Below are positions 42,036 to 53,389 of a DNA stretch of 64,000 nucleotides, piece by piece. The position numbers were made by a program, and so were the translations under genes. The DNA lies in the NCBI GenBank assembly GCA_038030265.1, contig CM075939.1:44373253-44437252 (forward strand), written 5' to 3'. A model generated the notes under the pieces. It saw only the letters and a list, made by a program, of their open reading frames with translations, was not told the DNA's origin and did not search any database. Within the stretch, counting starts at the first letter, position 1; each line of letters begins with the position of its first letter. Origin of the DNA: Corythucha ciliata. Lineage: Eukaryota > Arthropoda > Insecta > Hemiptera > Tingidae.

Positions 42036-44957
42036 CTATTTCTTCCGTGTGCCTCTCAGACACATGCTCAACGCCCGGAGAATTGCCAGCGAGATCCTAG
42101 CCCGCATCCAACCTCTTACCGCTGACTGAGGGCGATGCCACTTATCTGCCAGCCGTTCTCCTAATACCTTGATGAAGACACTCATCTGGGGGGCGAACAT
42201 TCCATCTGCGGAGCATACAAGTGGCGTGAATGTTGCATGTCGATCTTCAGCCACACTGTTGTATTTCCTCATTTTTTCCTGCTCAGCGCTGGACAAAACC
42301 GCCGAGACAGACCGGGAGCCGTAAGAGGGGGCGTCAGTGTCTACGACACGGACGTCAAACAACGCCTCCCTCTGTGGCTCCCAGACCCCCCGGCACGCTA
42401 AATCTCCACGCAGTGCTGAAATTGAATTTGAAGCCTCTCTTATGATTTGCTCCTTCACGCAGTTGCCCCATGCTGTTGCTATCAGTTCACCCAGTACATC
42501 CTGGACCTCATTGTGGCGTCTTGTGACCAGGCCTCCTGTTCTGCAGTCTAACGCGTGTTCCAGTGTGAACTGACTATTGCCACATCCATCACACGTTTTA
42601 GGCATCTTGAATGGCTCCCTTTTATACCTGATGGCGATTGCGTCTTTGAATTCGTATGGTGACAGATCGAAATCATGCTTTTGTAAAGGCACGACCGAGA
42701 GCCAACCTGAAGCATTACTCTGTGTTTTGGCCTTTATCGATCTCTCAATGGCTCTCCTTCGGCCTGGGGCGAACAGTGCCAGTGTATGCTCCAATAGAGC
42801 GTCCTCCAACTCATCCCTTTTCTTTCTTGCTTCTTTCTTTGCGGCGATTGACTTTGAGAAATGTTCAGCTGCATTCAACTCCCCACCTGATCTGATGGCT
42901 CTTGTCAGTTCCACACTCCATGCCTTCGACGTTTCATACGACAATTTGGCCATTCTGACTGGGTCACCTATCGCCAACCCCCCTTTGCAGACTGGCAACG
43001 AGAACAAGTCATTTTCTTCTGTAGAAATCGACGTTGATTCGCCAACAATCTTGGGAACAAATTCGGCCTGAATACATTGGCGCAATGGTTCATAGGCCTG
43101 ATCGGCGCTGTCGAAAACTCTTTGTACAAATGTCCACCGGTTCTGAAGAGACTTGGTGAAGGCTGCGTAGGCCGACTGTGGCTGAGATTCTCCGGCAGCT
43201 GCCAATTTTCTCACTGAGCTCGTCCAACTGTCAATTTTTCGCTCGAGATAGAGTTGCTTCCCTTCCTCTGTACCAATATACCCTCCAAGAAACCGCTGGC
43301 CTGTGACTATCTTGATTCCAGTATCTCTAAAAATCCCGTCGGCTTCGCTTTTATCATCCGGGTGTACCAGTAAGCACGACTTACTACCTTGTGGGAAGTA
43401 CCCGAAGTGCGGACCCACCTCATTCAGTCTGGCCCACCAAGTTCTCGGGTTCTGCAGGCCGCCTTGCGCAGAAGAGTCGTCAGCATACCAGCATTGCTGA
43501 ATTTCTGGATCCCGGAGTGTGTCGATGATTGGCAGCGTCGAAAGTCCATAGAAGAGCATGGCCAACGGATCCCCTTGGGTGACTCCCTCTCTACTGAGAA
43601 TTCGCTCTTCTGTGCCACGGAACACCAATTCTGCATGTCCACGGTAGGCATTGTAGAGGAATCTTGCACAGCGTGGCCATAAGCGGTGAGCCTGCCAAAG
43701 GGCCACAATCCGGTTCATTGAGTTAAATGCATTCTTTGCGTCAACCATTAGCATCCCCCATTTAGAACCTGCCACAGACCGTTCCTGAAACAAGGCATCC
43801 ATTGCCTGCACTCCACTTTCAATCCCAGCACTTAGACCTCCACAGAGTTGTCTACCTCCACAGGCCTCCGTAACTTCGTCGCCAGCAACTAAGGCCATGC
43901 ATTTACAGAGGATTCTTCTAAGGCAATCTCCAACACCAATCGGTCGCACGCCTGGGCATTTATCGAGAGCCAGCATTCTGCTAGCCATTAGTGCTCGAAT
44001 TGAACTCCATGGGACATCTTCGGCACTAAGCCGGCACGCCAAAGCAGCCACGGTTTCCCTTAGGCGTATACTCGACCTACCGTGCCTTAATAGGAAGTCA
44101 ACCCACTTCTCTGCACTTGTCCCATTTGGTCCACCTCCGCCATGGAGCTTTCTCGCTACTTTCTCCACCAGGTTAGCCGTAATCAGTGGGGGCAGTAACG
44201 GAGGTAATTCCTGTCCCTCGGGGAACTCCATTAGGCTAGATTCGGGAATCAAGGGTTCTGGATGTTTTTTTTTGAGTTCTTGCATGACTGTTGTTCCTTC
44301 AGAATCCACTACTGAGTCAGGTTGCAACACAGAGGTTGTGCCGCTTTCCTCTAACCACTGAACAGCTTCCCGCACTTTTCCTCGAAGCATAAAGCGGTGA
44401 AATGTTTTTACTGTCTGATTTTCATTTGGGGTGCCGCGTTGCTTCCGAATACCTAGTTTCTTGTCTGCATTCAGTGCGTCGGCAATTAGTATGTCAAATT
44501 CACCATCTAACCAAAGCTGAGTTCTTCGGGTCAAGAGAACTCTAATGTCCTTAACTTGCTTCACCATTTTGTCCCTCTGGAGCATTACAGCCAAATAAAC
44601 AAGGACCCTTTCTGATGGAGCATCATCCACCCTCAGCTTTTCAACCTCCTGTGCTAACAAGTCCACAAAACCTGATGATCCTCCCGGTAAGTCATACTGT
44701 CTGTCCTGCAACTGAATTACTTTCTTCCATCTTCTATCCAAGTCAACATCAGCTCTTTCACCGGGTCCATGAACAAATTGTGACCCATATACACTGGCCA
44801 GTTTTTCCTTCCATTCCGTCGTCTGCTCTTCTTGAGAGTCCTGACTGCCGACAGCCTGATGGTCCTGGCTTTCCACTACTGCACGGCAAATCGAGGACCA
44901 TCTCAGGTGACCGTTCAAGCTTATGAAGTCTCTGGCACACCCTCGACATTGAAGATG
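42036..44957 (-). CDS. Reverse transcriptase with C-terminal restriction-like endonuclease
   Basis: Open for about 973 codons from just after a TGA (44960-44958) to TAG/TAA at 42036. N-terminal zinc finger CRGCARDFISLNGHLRWSSIC (C-x2-C-x9-H-x6-C) lies within the first 25 residues. Numbering from the TTG at 44918: RT motif A LMVDAKNAFNSMNR (~390-403), motif B GVTQGDPLAMLFYG (~445-458), catalytic YADD (478-481), then a CCHC knuckle (C776, C779, H788, C792). An R2-like nuclease core follows: GDL (D839), FDVRV (D855), K882 and K885-Y886. It is expected to nick its target and prime cDNA synthesis there. The first in-frame ATG is only at residue 112, after the zinc finger, so initiation is unclear. 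The domain order matches R2/NeSL-type elements; the exact clade is not resolved. Confidence 0.85.
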   Translation of the reverse strand, partial: HLQCRGCARDFISLNGHLRWSSICRAVVESQDHQAVGSQDSQEEQTTEWKEKLASVYGSQFVHGPGERADVDLDRRWKKVIQLQDRQYDLPGGSSGFVDLLAQEVEKLRVDDAPSERVLVYLAVMLQRDKMVKQVKDIRVLLTRRTQLWLDGEFDILIADALNADKKLGIRKQRGTPNENQTVKTFHRFMLRGKVREAVQWLEESGTTSVLQPDSVVDSEGTTVMQELKKKHPEPLIPESSLMEFPEGQELPPLLPPLITANLVEKVARKLHGGGGPNGTSAEKWVDFLLRHGRSSIRLRETVAALACRLSAEDVPWSSIRALMASRMLALDKCPGVRPIGVGDCLRRILCKCMALVAGDEVTEACGGRQLCGGLSAGIESGVQAMDALFQERSVAGSKWGMLMVDAKNAFNSMNRIVALWQAHRLWPRCARFLYNAYRGHAELVFRGTEERILSREGVTQGDPLAMLFYGLSTLPIIDTLRDPEIQQCWYADDSSAQGGLQNPRTWWARLNEVGPHFGYFPQGSKSCLLVHPDDKSEADGIFRDTGIKIVTGQRFLGGYIGTEEGKQLYLERKIDSWTSSVRKLAAAGESQPQSAYAAFTKSLQNRWTFVQRVFDSADQAYEPLRQCIQAEFVPKIVGESTSISTEENDLFSLPVCKGGLAIGDPVRMAKLSYETSKAWSVELTRAIRSGGELNAAEHFSKSIAAKKEARKKRDELEDALLEHTLALFAPGRRRAIERSIKAKTQSNASGWLSVVPLQKHDFDLSPYEFKDAIAIRYKREPFKMPKTCDGCGNSQFTLEHALDCRTGGLVTRRHNEVQDVLGELIATAWGNCVKEQIIREASNSISALRGDLACRGVWEPQREALFDVRVVDTDAPSYGSRSVSAVLSSAEQEKMRKYNSVAEDRHATFTPLVCSADGMFAPQMSVFIKVLGERLADKWHRPQSAVRGWMRARISLAILRALSMCLRGTRKK

Positions 44958-45167
44958 TCACTTATAGATTCGTCCTGAGACATTATAACATCCTCCGGTT
45001 ACATTGACGACACCCTGGTGACCATATTTAACACAACTTTTTGCAAATTCAACAGCAGAATAATTGCCTGCGCCGAAATTCAACCGAAACGCGGTCCGGG
45101 ACCACTCCCAAATGTGTTTCCACACCAAATCACTTCCTTTTCTACTCTTTTTACCATTTATTTTCAA
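44958..45167 (-). CDS. Upstream reading frame, in frame with the RT
   Basis: 69 codons starting MKINGKKSRKGSDLVWKHIW and ending NVSGRIYK-TGA. The next codon after the TGA begins the zinc-finger region of the RT in the same frame. Either this is the true N-terminus interrupted by one stop mutation, or it is 5' UTR that happens to be open. No domain recognised. Confidence 0.4.
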   Translation of the reverse strand: MKINGKKSRKGSDLVWKHIWEWSRTAFRLNFGAGNYSAVEFAKSCVKYGHQGVVNVTGGCYNVSGRIYK

Positions 45168-45239
45168 CTTTTTTGGCAGAGCGATTTTCTGTGTACGGCA
45201 CTTGACAACGGCACAACCATAATATAACTCTACGTCTCT

Positions 45240-46350
45240 ATGTGGTGTAAAAAATCATCACATTTCACTCAATTTTTCAAAATTATAGTAAATAAAATCT
45301 TTAGGATTTCTACACTTGTGTAACAATAGCGAAAAAAGGAAAGTACCTACTAATCTTTTTCTTCTAAAGCCCTTTATTACATGAGAGGGGGAGCACTACT
45401 GAGGGGGGAATTCGTGTACAGCCATCTGGGAGGGGGGGTAGTGGAGGAAAAAAAGCCTAATTTCGAGTGTTTGGCTATTCCAAAAACTCAATTCCGTTAA
45501 TGTGGCTCATCAATTTCAACTTTTTTGGCTCGTTCTAAAAGATCAATTTTACAAGGGTTCAAAAACAAAATATTGCAGGGGTTTTCCCCTTCAAAACCAA
45601 TTTTGCGAGCTTGGCTCACCAGGGGGCGTAGTTAGGGTTGTCGGGAAAAACTCACGGCTACTGCTACGGCGAGATAGTACTATTTCTGATGTAGCGTCCT
45701 TGGATACCGCCTGCGAGATTTTTTCTCGACAACTCTAACTAGGGCCCCAGGAAGAAGGAAACAAAAAAAAAAAAAAAACTGTTTCTCTGGGTTGGCCCAA
45801 TCGAAATACCAATTTAGTGGCTCCGGGACCTTTCAAAAATGACTTTTCACGGAGTTGACTCATTCGAGGCTGCTATTCACTATCTAAGAGTTTGAGAGAG
45901 AGAGAAAGAGTGATTGGGGAGAAATGAAATGCTCTCTAAGAAAGCGCTGCAACTATGTCGGCGCGTGCCCCTCTGATACGGACCTAATGACCACTTGTGG
46001 AAGAACAGTTTCGCTACTGCTAACTATCCCTCAACTCTTTGTGTCTCGCGAGCCCTGGGTTGACCACCGCTGCGCTAAAATGAATCAAAATTATGAAACG
46101 CGTCGCTTTTATAATGTAGCTAGCACATGAAGATAGGCAATAGCACGCACGGCCCATAAGTCTTGAAGGTGAAGACACATTCTAGGGCTCGTCAGATCGA
46201 AAATTCGTTTCAGTTTTAGAATTCCCTACGTCGCGAACCTTCCAGGTACTCAGGGTTGGCTCATAAAAAGTTCAATTTCGTGACTCCCAAAGAACCCGTC
46301 AACATTTTTGGATTCACCTGGCCATGAAACCTACGCAGTTTTGAGATACG
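45240..46350. other. No gene seen
   Basis: Sparse GTGGCTCATTC/CGAAA-type short repeats, a GA microsatellite (45890-45912) and A/G runs. No coding signal. Confidence 0.4.
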
Positions 46351-47777
46351 CAGTTTTGTCAAACGTGAAATGTTGCCAAAGATTCACTCCCCTCCCTTCC
46401 ATCACTACCAATACTGATCATCAGGAATGTAACTATTCCAGAATGAAATGAATTTTCAACACAAATCTGTTTGCTGGTAGCAGATTTCCAATGATCATTA
46501 ATTGGAACACCGTGTTCAGGGAACGATGTGCAATCAAGATGAAGGGCTGGGGTATGGCATAATCGCCGCACTTTATTAGGAGAAAGATTAATTTGGTCAA
46601 AGTTCAAAAAAATACAACAAATCGTACGGAGTTTTCATAATTTATTCAAACATCAATGTTGGAAAGAAAAGGAACACGAAGAAACCGGTTACAATTTGTT
46701 TCGTTTTTTTTTTTTTTTTTTTTCACTCGTACAATAGGATGAATTAGGACATTTCTTTGAAAAGAATTTAATCAGTTTTAAATGCAACGTAGCACCTTTT
46801 TAAGAGCTGTGATCATTTTTATTTTTTCAAAAATAAATAGTTTTATTTCTGAGTTGCTTTTTTCCACTTACCCTGTTTTTTTGATTTCTTATTCTTAAAA
46901 ATTTGACGAAAACTTAAATTAATTACTGCGTGAATGAATGGCCAATTCTTGAATTTGTATCATACAAAAATAAAAATGAAAATTATTCTTATGTCTATGG
47001 TTACATAATAATTTGTTTAAGAGTTGGCAAAATTAATATATATTTTCATTAATTTATAACAAAACTAATAAATTGCAACATTTCTAAATTCAAGTTGATA
47101 TCAAGTTTACAAAAATACTCGTCTTAAACTAATGATAAACTATGAATAAATTCATATAAATAAAATTCCACAAAAATACTAACAGATTAGCATTTTTTTC
47201 CCCCGTTTAACACAGCTCTTGGACCAAGGTGTTGGTATATCTTAATAATAATTTATATTTTGTGTAATCTTCCACATTTTAAGGGCACATCAAACCTACT
47301 AGGAGACACCAGGGATTGTCTTGACATTATTTCTTACCACCACAACATTTTAGTTCAACTAACTTTTTCCACGGTAACCTTATAAGGGGAGAATAAGCAG
47401 GCCGGCAAGACTCCGGACTCACAATAAAGATGTAACGATCGATAATTTATATGATGGTGGGGGCGGGGGGACACTCTTATTTTTTCGTACTTTGATTTCA
47501 ACATTGAAATGGTGGGGGGAGGGTTCTTTGAAGGGGGGGGGACATACAAAATGGCCCCTACAATTGGGATATAGTCTTACGTACAGTTAAGTTAGAAATT
47601 GTCGAACATTGTGCAAAAAATGTTCGTAAAAAAGTCACATTTTTAGTTGTTTTGTTTGGTTTTTTACTTCCATGTAGAAAAATGGCATGGGAGAAATGGT
47701 AAATTACGACGAAAAAGGTTGAAAAAATAAAGTAAGGGTTTTTTTTTCTCGAGAACAATTACAAGGAGCGAACTTTT
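46351..47777. other. AT-rich unique DNA, probable 3' flank/UTR of DNAJC12
   Basis: Very AT-rich, low in repeats, with a T run at 46706-46724. Minus-strand AATAAA-type words occur (near 46845). No coding frame with family resemblance. Confidence 0.4.
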
Positions 47778-48487
47778 TTAAATTTCGTAATTACGGAATT
47801 TATTGACGACGTCACTGGGTGCAGACGAATCCCACTGAACGTTAGATCTGGCACCCCAGTGTAAATTGACGCCGCCCTCGGAAGCTCGACGATTAGCCTG
47901 CGGTGCGCGACCCTGTGCCGCTGCGGCGGAGCTTCCACCATCTTCGCCGCTGTCTAGCATGCGATCTTTGGTTTTAAGCGTTGTCCAGTGCATTGACTGT
48001 AACGGTCGGGAAACGTAAGAGCCGTGGTTTGGGGGGGGGGGGACACACGTAAATAAAGAATAAAAATATCGTAGGGGGTTGAGAATGAGAGAAGTACAAA
48101 CCTGATGGACGTGCTCCTTCATGCCGAGCCATTGTTTATAGCCCATAGAAATTCCACTGTTGCGCCATTTTGTGTAGTTCGCCCTTTTTTCCGGATCGGT
48201 CAAAACTTCCTTCGCCTCCTGTCCATGTGTGAATGAGTGGAACAGACGGGAAGAATGAGGAGCGTTAGCAGCAAATCAACCAAAAAGGCGACAGGGCATA
48301 AAGGCGCCGAAAAGTCGGATTTGTGCAGTGTCATTCCAATTATATATTTTTAAAAATTTAAAGCATAACACTATAAAATCGTTACGTTTAATTTTTGGAA
48401 CTTCGCTTCAGCCTCTTTATTTCCTTCGTTCTTGTCGGGGTGATACTGAAGGGCTCGCACTTTAAATTCCGCGTTGATTTGCTCCAC
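47778..48487 (-). CDS. DNAJC12: DNAJC12-like J-domain protein, three 3' exons (5' partial)
   Basis: DNAJC12 is an HSP70 co-chaperone that supports folding of aromatic amino acid hydroxylases. Exon 48487-48386 encodes [20 protein letters not shown] with the HPD signature. Exon 48218-48102 encodes [20 protein letters not shown] and GYKQWLGM. Exon 47996-47778 starts SMHWTTLK, has an Ala/Gly-rich linker, and ends with the family's conserved tail ([18 protein letters not shown]). All exons are phase 0 with GT-AG introns of 167 and 105 bp. The first exon (start codon and the YYxLLGC helix) should lie above 48488; I did not find it, and the intron is filled with minisatellite. The C-terminal tail separates it from other DNAJ proteins. 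Confidence 0.9.
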
Positions 48488-48689
48488 CTGGAAAACAAAA
48501 CAGAGAACGACTCCAATTAACGGGATCCAGTAGCGTATGTCGTGAAAATGGTGAGAGGGGGAGGAGGGAAGAAAGCTTAAAGATATAGAAATGAGGGGTT
48601 TTATGTTTTTTAATGTTCATGCTCACTAATATGTGCTGTTCTTGGGGCGAGGACGCGCCAAAAATATGAGAAAAGTCGCTCATTTATCG

Positions 48690-50420
48690 TTTCTCGTTAC
48701 ATTTTCAGACCAAAATGAAGAAAAATTTGCTATTCGCGGAGTACAGATAACATTTATAATAAAACGCTAATGTGCTGTTCATGGGCCAAGTCCGCGGCTG
48801 CAATTGTGAAAACTCGCTAATTCACCGGATAAAATATTTGAAATTTAAAAAACGAGCTAGTTCGCGGGTAAAATTGAGAAAATCACTCATTCGCAGCTGA
48901 AATTGGCGAAACGCTGAATACGGATATTGGTCATGCTGTACGCAATTTTGTGGCAAGAGATGAGAAAGAGCTCTAAATCCAGGGTAAAAAACCGTGTAAA
49001 TTAACAAAAAACGCAAAATCGTGGTTTAAATTGAGAATACGCCGATTTTGCGACTTCTGATGATGGTGACTTCAATAGCTTAAATTGAGATAACACCATA
49101 CTTCATCATCATCATCATCATTCGCAGTTAAAATTTAGAAGAACGATTCTTCGTGGATATATTAAGAAAAACACTAATTCGCGGCCGAAATCGAATAAAC
49201 TCGCTAATTATCGACTAAGATGAGAAAAATCGCTATTTTTCGACTGAAGTAGATGAAAATTTCGAATTTGCGGATGAAATTGAGAAAAACGCTGATTCCA
49301 ATTAAAAAATCACTTTCGCGGCTGAAATTTGAAAAAAACAAAACGCTTAAATCGCGCTAAATCATGTTTTAAATTGAGAAAATGCGCTAATCTACGGCTA
49401 AAATAGAAAAAAATGCGCTAATTTTACAGCAAAAATTGAGAAAATGCTAATTTACGGTCAAAATAGAGAAAAACGCTTATTTGCAGCAAAAATTGAGCCA
49501 TTTTTCGGTTTCTGATGACTGCAATTTTGATACTAAAATGGAGAAAACCCCGTAACTTCCACTCCTCACGGGAACAAGGAAGTGAAAAGTGCTACTTCGT
49601 GCAGCGGCGTATATCCCCCCCCCCACCATGGCTGGACGCGAAATCCCCCCCCCCCCCTTATGAACAGTATTGCCACCTCTCATGTATTAAAGGCTTTTAA
49701 GATGAAAAATTATCGTGAGAAACAACTTCAATGAATAGTAGGTACTTTAATTTTTTCGCTAGTGATACTGTAGAAAACCTGGAGATTTCAGTGCCTAATT
49801 TTGACGAATTGGATGAAATCAACACCACAAATAGCGTTAAATTATGGCTCATTTTAATTTTTAGCCGCGAATCAGCGCTTATTCCACACTTTATTCGCAG
49901 ATTAGCGCTTTTTCTCAGTTTAAAGCCGCGAATGAGCAATTTTTCTTAAATTTAGCGTGAATTGTATAATTTCTCCACTTCAGTAGTGAATTAGCGTTTT
50001 CTTCATTTTAGCTGCGAATTAGTGGTTTTTTAAACTCTTAGTCATGAATTAGCGCTTTTCCATTATTTTAGCCTTAAAGTTGCATTCACCAGAAGGCCGC
50101 GAATTGGCATTCTCTCAATTTTAACCACTGATTAGCATTTTCTCCATTATAACCGTGAATTAGCGAATTTTTCTCAATTTTAGCTGGATATTTGAGTTTT
50201 TCTCTTTTTTAGACGCAAATTAGCGTTTACATTTCAAATGCTCATAGTCACAAATGAGCACTTTTCTCAATTTTAACCGTGAATTATCGCTTTATTTTCT
50301 ACATTTTATTCACGAATTTAAGTACTGTTCCTCAATATCATCATAAAATTATATTGATTTCCCTACATTTTTAATCGTGAATCATCCTTTTGTCCCAATT
50401 TGAGCGCTGGTCCACCCAAT
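48690..50420. repeat. Degenerate ~30-bp minisatellite, orientation switch at ~49.8 kb
   Basis: Units read GCTAATTCG-GGCTAAAATTGAGAAAA until about 49560, then after a non-repetitive piece read TTTTAGCCGCGAATCAGCG onward. A CATCAT microsatellite is at 49104-49121 and C runs at 49615-49665. Probably first intron or upstream DNA of DNAJC12. Confidence 0.65.
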
Positions 50421-50489
50421 ACTCGCCACTACCTTGTTACGCTACAGAACGGATCTGCTGGTGCTGATGAGACGCAGGAAGCAAACCCC

Positions 50490-50990
50490 GAAAAGTTTCG
50501 TAATTTATGGAGGTAACCACGCGAAATTCATGGTTCCTAAAAGATCCTGATTCGCGATGTTTGGGGCTAGAAAGAGCTGAATCTCGCACAATTTTACACT
50601 TGCAATGCAACCGTAAAACCTCAATTTAGTGGCAAGTTTGTTGTCATCTCCCTTCTTCCACCTGTAATTTTGCAGCAAATTTCTTCAGTAACTTACAAAA
50701 TTCTAGGCCATTTATCGATCCGAACTCGCAATTTCACTGCGCATATTCAAACCCGCAATATGCAATATTCAAAACCGGAAATTTGCGCCTATTGCTCCCG
50801 TGGAAAATGCAATTCCGAAATATTCAATTTTGTGGCTTTTTCGGGCTAAGCTTGAAACTCACGATTTCGCGGCTGATTATTCACCGAAACTTTCAATATC
50901 GTTGTCTACGAGAATGTAGCCCTGAAACTTCAAAGTTATTTTCTATTATGTATGTATCCCACGAAACTTGTAGTTCATGGCTGCGTCCAT
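50490..50990. repeat. Loose repeats of GAAACT-CGCAATTTCG type
   Basis: Units resemble those at 62820-63440 (GAAACTTGCAATTTCGCGG plus TGAAATTAAGG). Noncoding. Confidence 0.5.
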
Positions 50991-51104
50991 TCCCCCTCCC
51001 CCACCACTCATGGCGTTGAGAGGTTTTGTCACGGTAAGAAGCCTTCGAAAACGTCGCCTGATGCGTCAATGCAACGAATCAATGTGTAGACGCTCCTGAA
51101 TTCA

Positions 51105-51260
51105 TGTCTGATTCGAGCGGCACTACAATGCGAGACAACGAGCGTACATCCAAAAAGGCTTTGCATCAGCTAAGCCTGGACGATGGTGGACGATGTCGCA
51201 TTCAATTTGAGCCACTGGGATGTGCGCTCGTTGTTGCGGGATCTAGCGGCGCTTGAAAAC
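51105..51260. repeat. Small foldback, GC-richer than its surroundings
   Basis: GAGACAACGAGCGTACATCC (51130-51149) pairs with GGATGTGCGCTCGTTGTTG (51218-51236), extending imperfectly to AGCGGC/GGCGCT. A 50-codon plus-strand frame (ATG 51103, MSDSSGTTMRDNERTSKKAL) runs through it but shows no family resemblance. Confidence 0.45.
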
Positions 51261-51279
51261 GCTTACAGTGGACGACCGA

Positions 51280-52090
51280 TCTAAGAGTAGAAAAGTCGCG
51301 AATTCGCAGCCAAAATGAATAAAAATACACAATTTCGTATAAAAAATGGAGAGAAAACGCTAATTTGCTACTAAAATTGAGCAAAATATAAATTCGCGAT
51401 TAAAATTGTGTGAAATCGCTAATTAAGGGATGAGACGTGAAAAAAGCGCTAATTCACGTCTAAATATTCGCTAATTTTGCGGTAAAAATTGAGAAAAATG
51501 CTTCTTCACGGCTAAAATGTGGAAAATGGCTAATATTCGGCCGTGAAAAATGCTCAATTACGGCTTCTGAAGAACCCAATTTCGTGGCTAAACTTTGGAT
51601 AAAGCCCCTATTCATGGCTACGAGAGTGAAAAAAAAAGTTGCTGATTCGTGGCTAAAAAGTTCAATTTAAAAAACTTGAATCGAGGGAAATCGCTCATAA
51701 AATGAGGAAATGTGCCTGTCAAAATTAAAAAAAAAATTAACTTGCGGCTAAGATTGTGAAAAAAGGCTAGTTCGCGGATGAAATGGAAAAAAGCGCCAAT
51801 TCAAGGATAAAATGATGACAAAACTGTTATTCGCGATTTTTATATTCATAATGCATATTTTATTTATATAAAAAAATCAATAATCACTGATTAACGGCTG
51901 AAAAATGCTTCGTCGCTAAAACTAGGGAAAGCGCTAATTCGAGGTTAAAATTGAGATAAACGCTAACGGCTTATGAGTTGAAATTGATAAACAATGCTAA
52001 TTAGCGGTGAAAATTGAAAAAAAAATCGCTAATTTGTAGCTTAAATTGTGAAAAAGCTTTAATCTGAGGATAACGTGTAGGATAAGTCAT
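51280..52090. repeat. Degenerate ~30-bp minisatellite
   Basis: GCTAATTCACG-CTAAAATTGAG-AAAA units. Confidence 0.6.
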
Positions 52091-52131
52091 TGAAAATATT
52101 GTCTCTCCACAAATTTTATTTTGAAATAATG

Positions 52132-52164
52132 GACCGGTTTCGACCTGTCTCAGGCCATCCTCAG
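52132..52164 (-). ncRNA. Hammerhead-like core, orphan Penelope-type terminus
   Basis: The minus strand has CTGAGGA, T, then GGCCTG-AGA-CAGGTC (a six-pair stem) and GAAACCGGTCC. CTGANGA and GAAA are the two conserved strands of a hammerhead ribozyme. A TATA word (TATATAAG, 52192-52185) precedes it by about 20 bases. It shares the wording and the extra T of the motif at 59863. No Penelope coding sequence lies next to it. Ribozyme activity is not shown by sequence alone. Confidence 0.45.
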
Positions 52165-52199
52165 CATGTCTCTCTTTTCTGAGTCTTATATACTTATAT

Positions 52200-53050
52200 T
52201 TGATAAGCACGCTAAATTGATCAGAACTATTCTCGTCAAGACGTTAGAAACGACGCTTCTCCGGGGACGGTGACGGGACGGGACTTTGCCACTTTGACCC
52301 TTCTAACGTGCTCGTCTCTCACACTGAGAAACACTGCCAGTTTTTTTTTGCCGTTAAAAGTAAGTTTTTGGCGATTGAATTGACGTGAAAGAACTACTCA
52401 CAAGATTTTTCTGCGACAGTAATCGTTAATCATTACAGATTAATTCCACTGTGAAACAATCCTCGCATTATATTCTTCCGGTTGTTTATCTACGCAGAGG
52501 TAAAGGCATTCTCGTAGTATGTTCCTATCACATCCGGGAAAACCTGAATTTTCCAGGTGAGTAATCTCACTTAAAAACAACTAGGTATGGTAACCGAAGA
52601 AAGCCTTAACCTTGTCCCTGACCAATATTATAACGTAATAAATCCATTTTGTCCGTGAATGCCAACCGAATGATGGTTGATGGGTGGAGGGGGGATGAGT
52701 CTAGTTGTAATAGAGCTGCAGTTATCGAGTGACGTAATAAGAATCCGCGATGCAATTAGGATGTTTGTTCAAATCATTAGACCCAGGCGAGCATTTTAAA
52801 CATTAACGCAGGCATGAAGCGTAATTTCCAGGGTGAAGTAAACAAAAACCTGGCTTATGCGAGTGGAAAATCAACTTAGACAGGAAGAAAGACAAGATAC
52901 CTATGTTATTATTGTTTTTTGTACCATTATTGTTTCTCACTCTCTTTCTCACTCTCTTTCTCACACCCTCTCACCATTCCATCACCGTTTATTCACCAGG
53001 TCGTGCCTGCCACTTTACAAAACTTTCCCAACAATTCAATTTAAACGTCC
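52200..53050. other. No gene seen
   Basis: Non-repetitive DNA ending in a CTCTTTCTCA microsatellite (52930-52975). No recognised coding sequence. Confidence 0.4.
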
Positions 53051-53051
53051 A

Positions 53052-53262
53052 CTTTTTGCTCTGCAGAGTAAACAAGGGTCTGTTTATCGCGAGAAAACTT
53101 TATATTTTACGCCTCCCCCTCCCATCAACCCTTCAACCTCGCTCATTCACCGTAGGCCAATCGAATTCTGCACCTTGGGGTGTGACTCTGTCTATCTCAA
53201 TTTGGACTTGACGGGATAATGAAGTGACAATAAGAGGTGAAGCCGGGAATGCGAATAAAGCG
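53052..53262. repeat. Dispersed repeat, copy 2 of 2
   Basis: Partner of 34776-34975 (TTTGCTCTGCAGAGTAAACA, CAATCGAATTCTGCACCTTG, GAAGTGACAATAAGAGGTG). Confidence 0.7.
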
Positions 53263-53389
53263 ATTTGTAGGGTCTCCCAGTAGTACGCAACACGATTGAC
53301 TCGCCGTATATTATACGTTTGGATGATGATCGACGATTTCTGAATCACCAAAAAATCGAAAAATCGGAGGCGGGAAATCGAGATTTGAT

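Larger units (their letters stand above)
41946..45200 (-). mobile_element. RLE-type non-LTR-like retroelement (approximate limits)
   Basis: Unit containing the RT frame below, with short noncoding sides. The 3' side (about 42035 to 41946) has no poly(A); the 5' side includes an in-frame upstream reading frame (45167-44958). No target duplication could be fixed. The long undamaged frame in a decayed neighbourhood suggests a young insertion. Confidence 0.55.

Noticed and set aside
42577..44361. Plus-strand frames inside the retroelement
   Set aside because: Antisense shadows of the RT frame, with no domain of their own.
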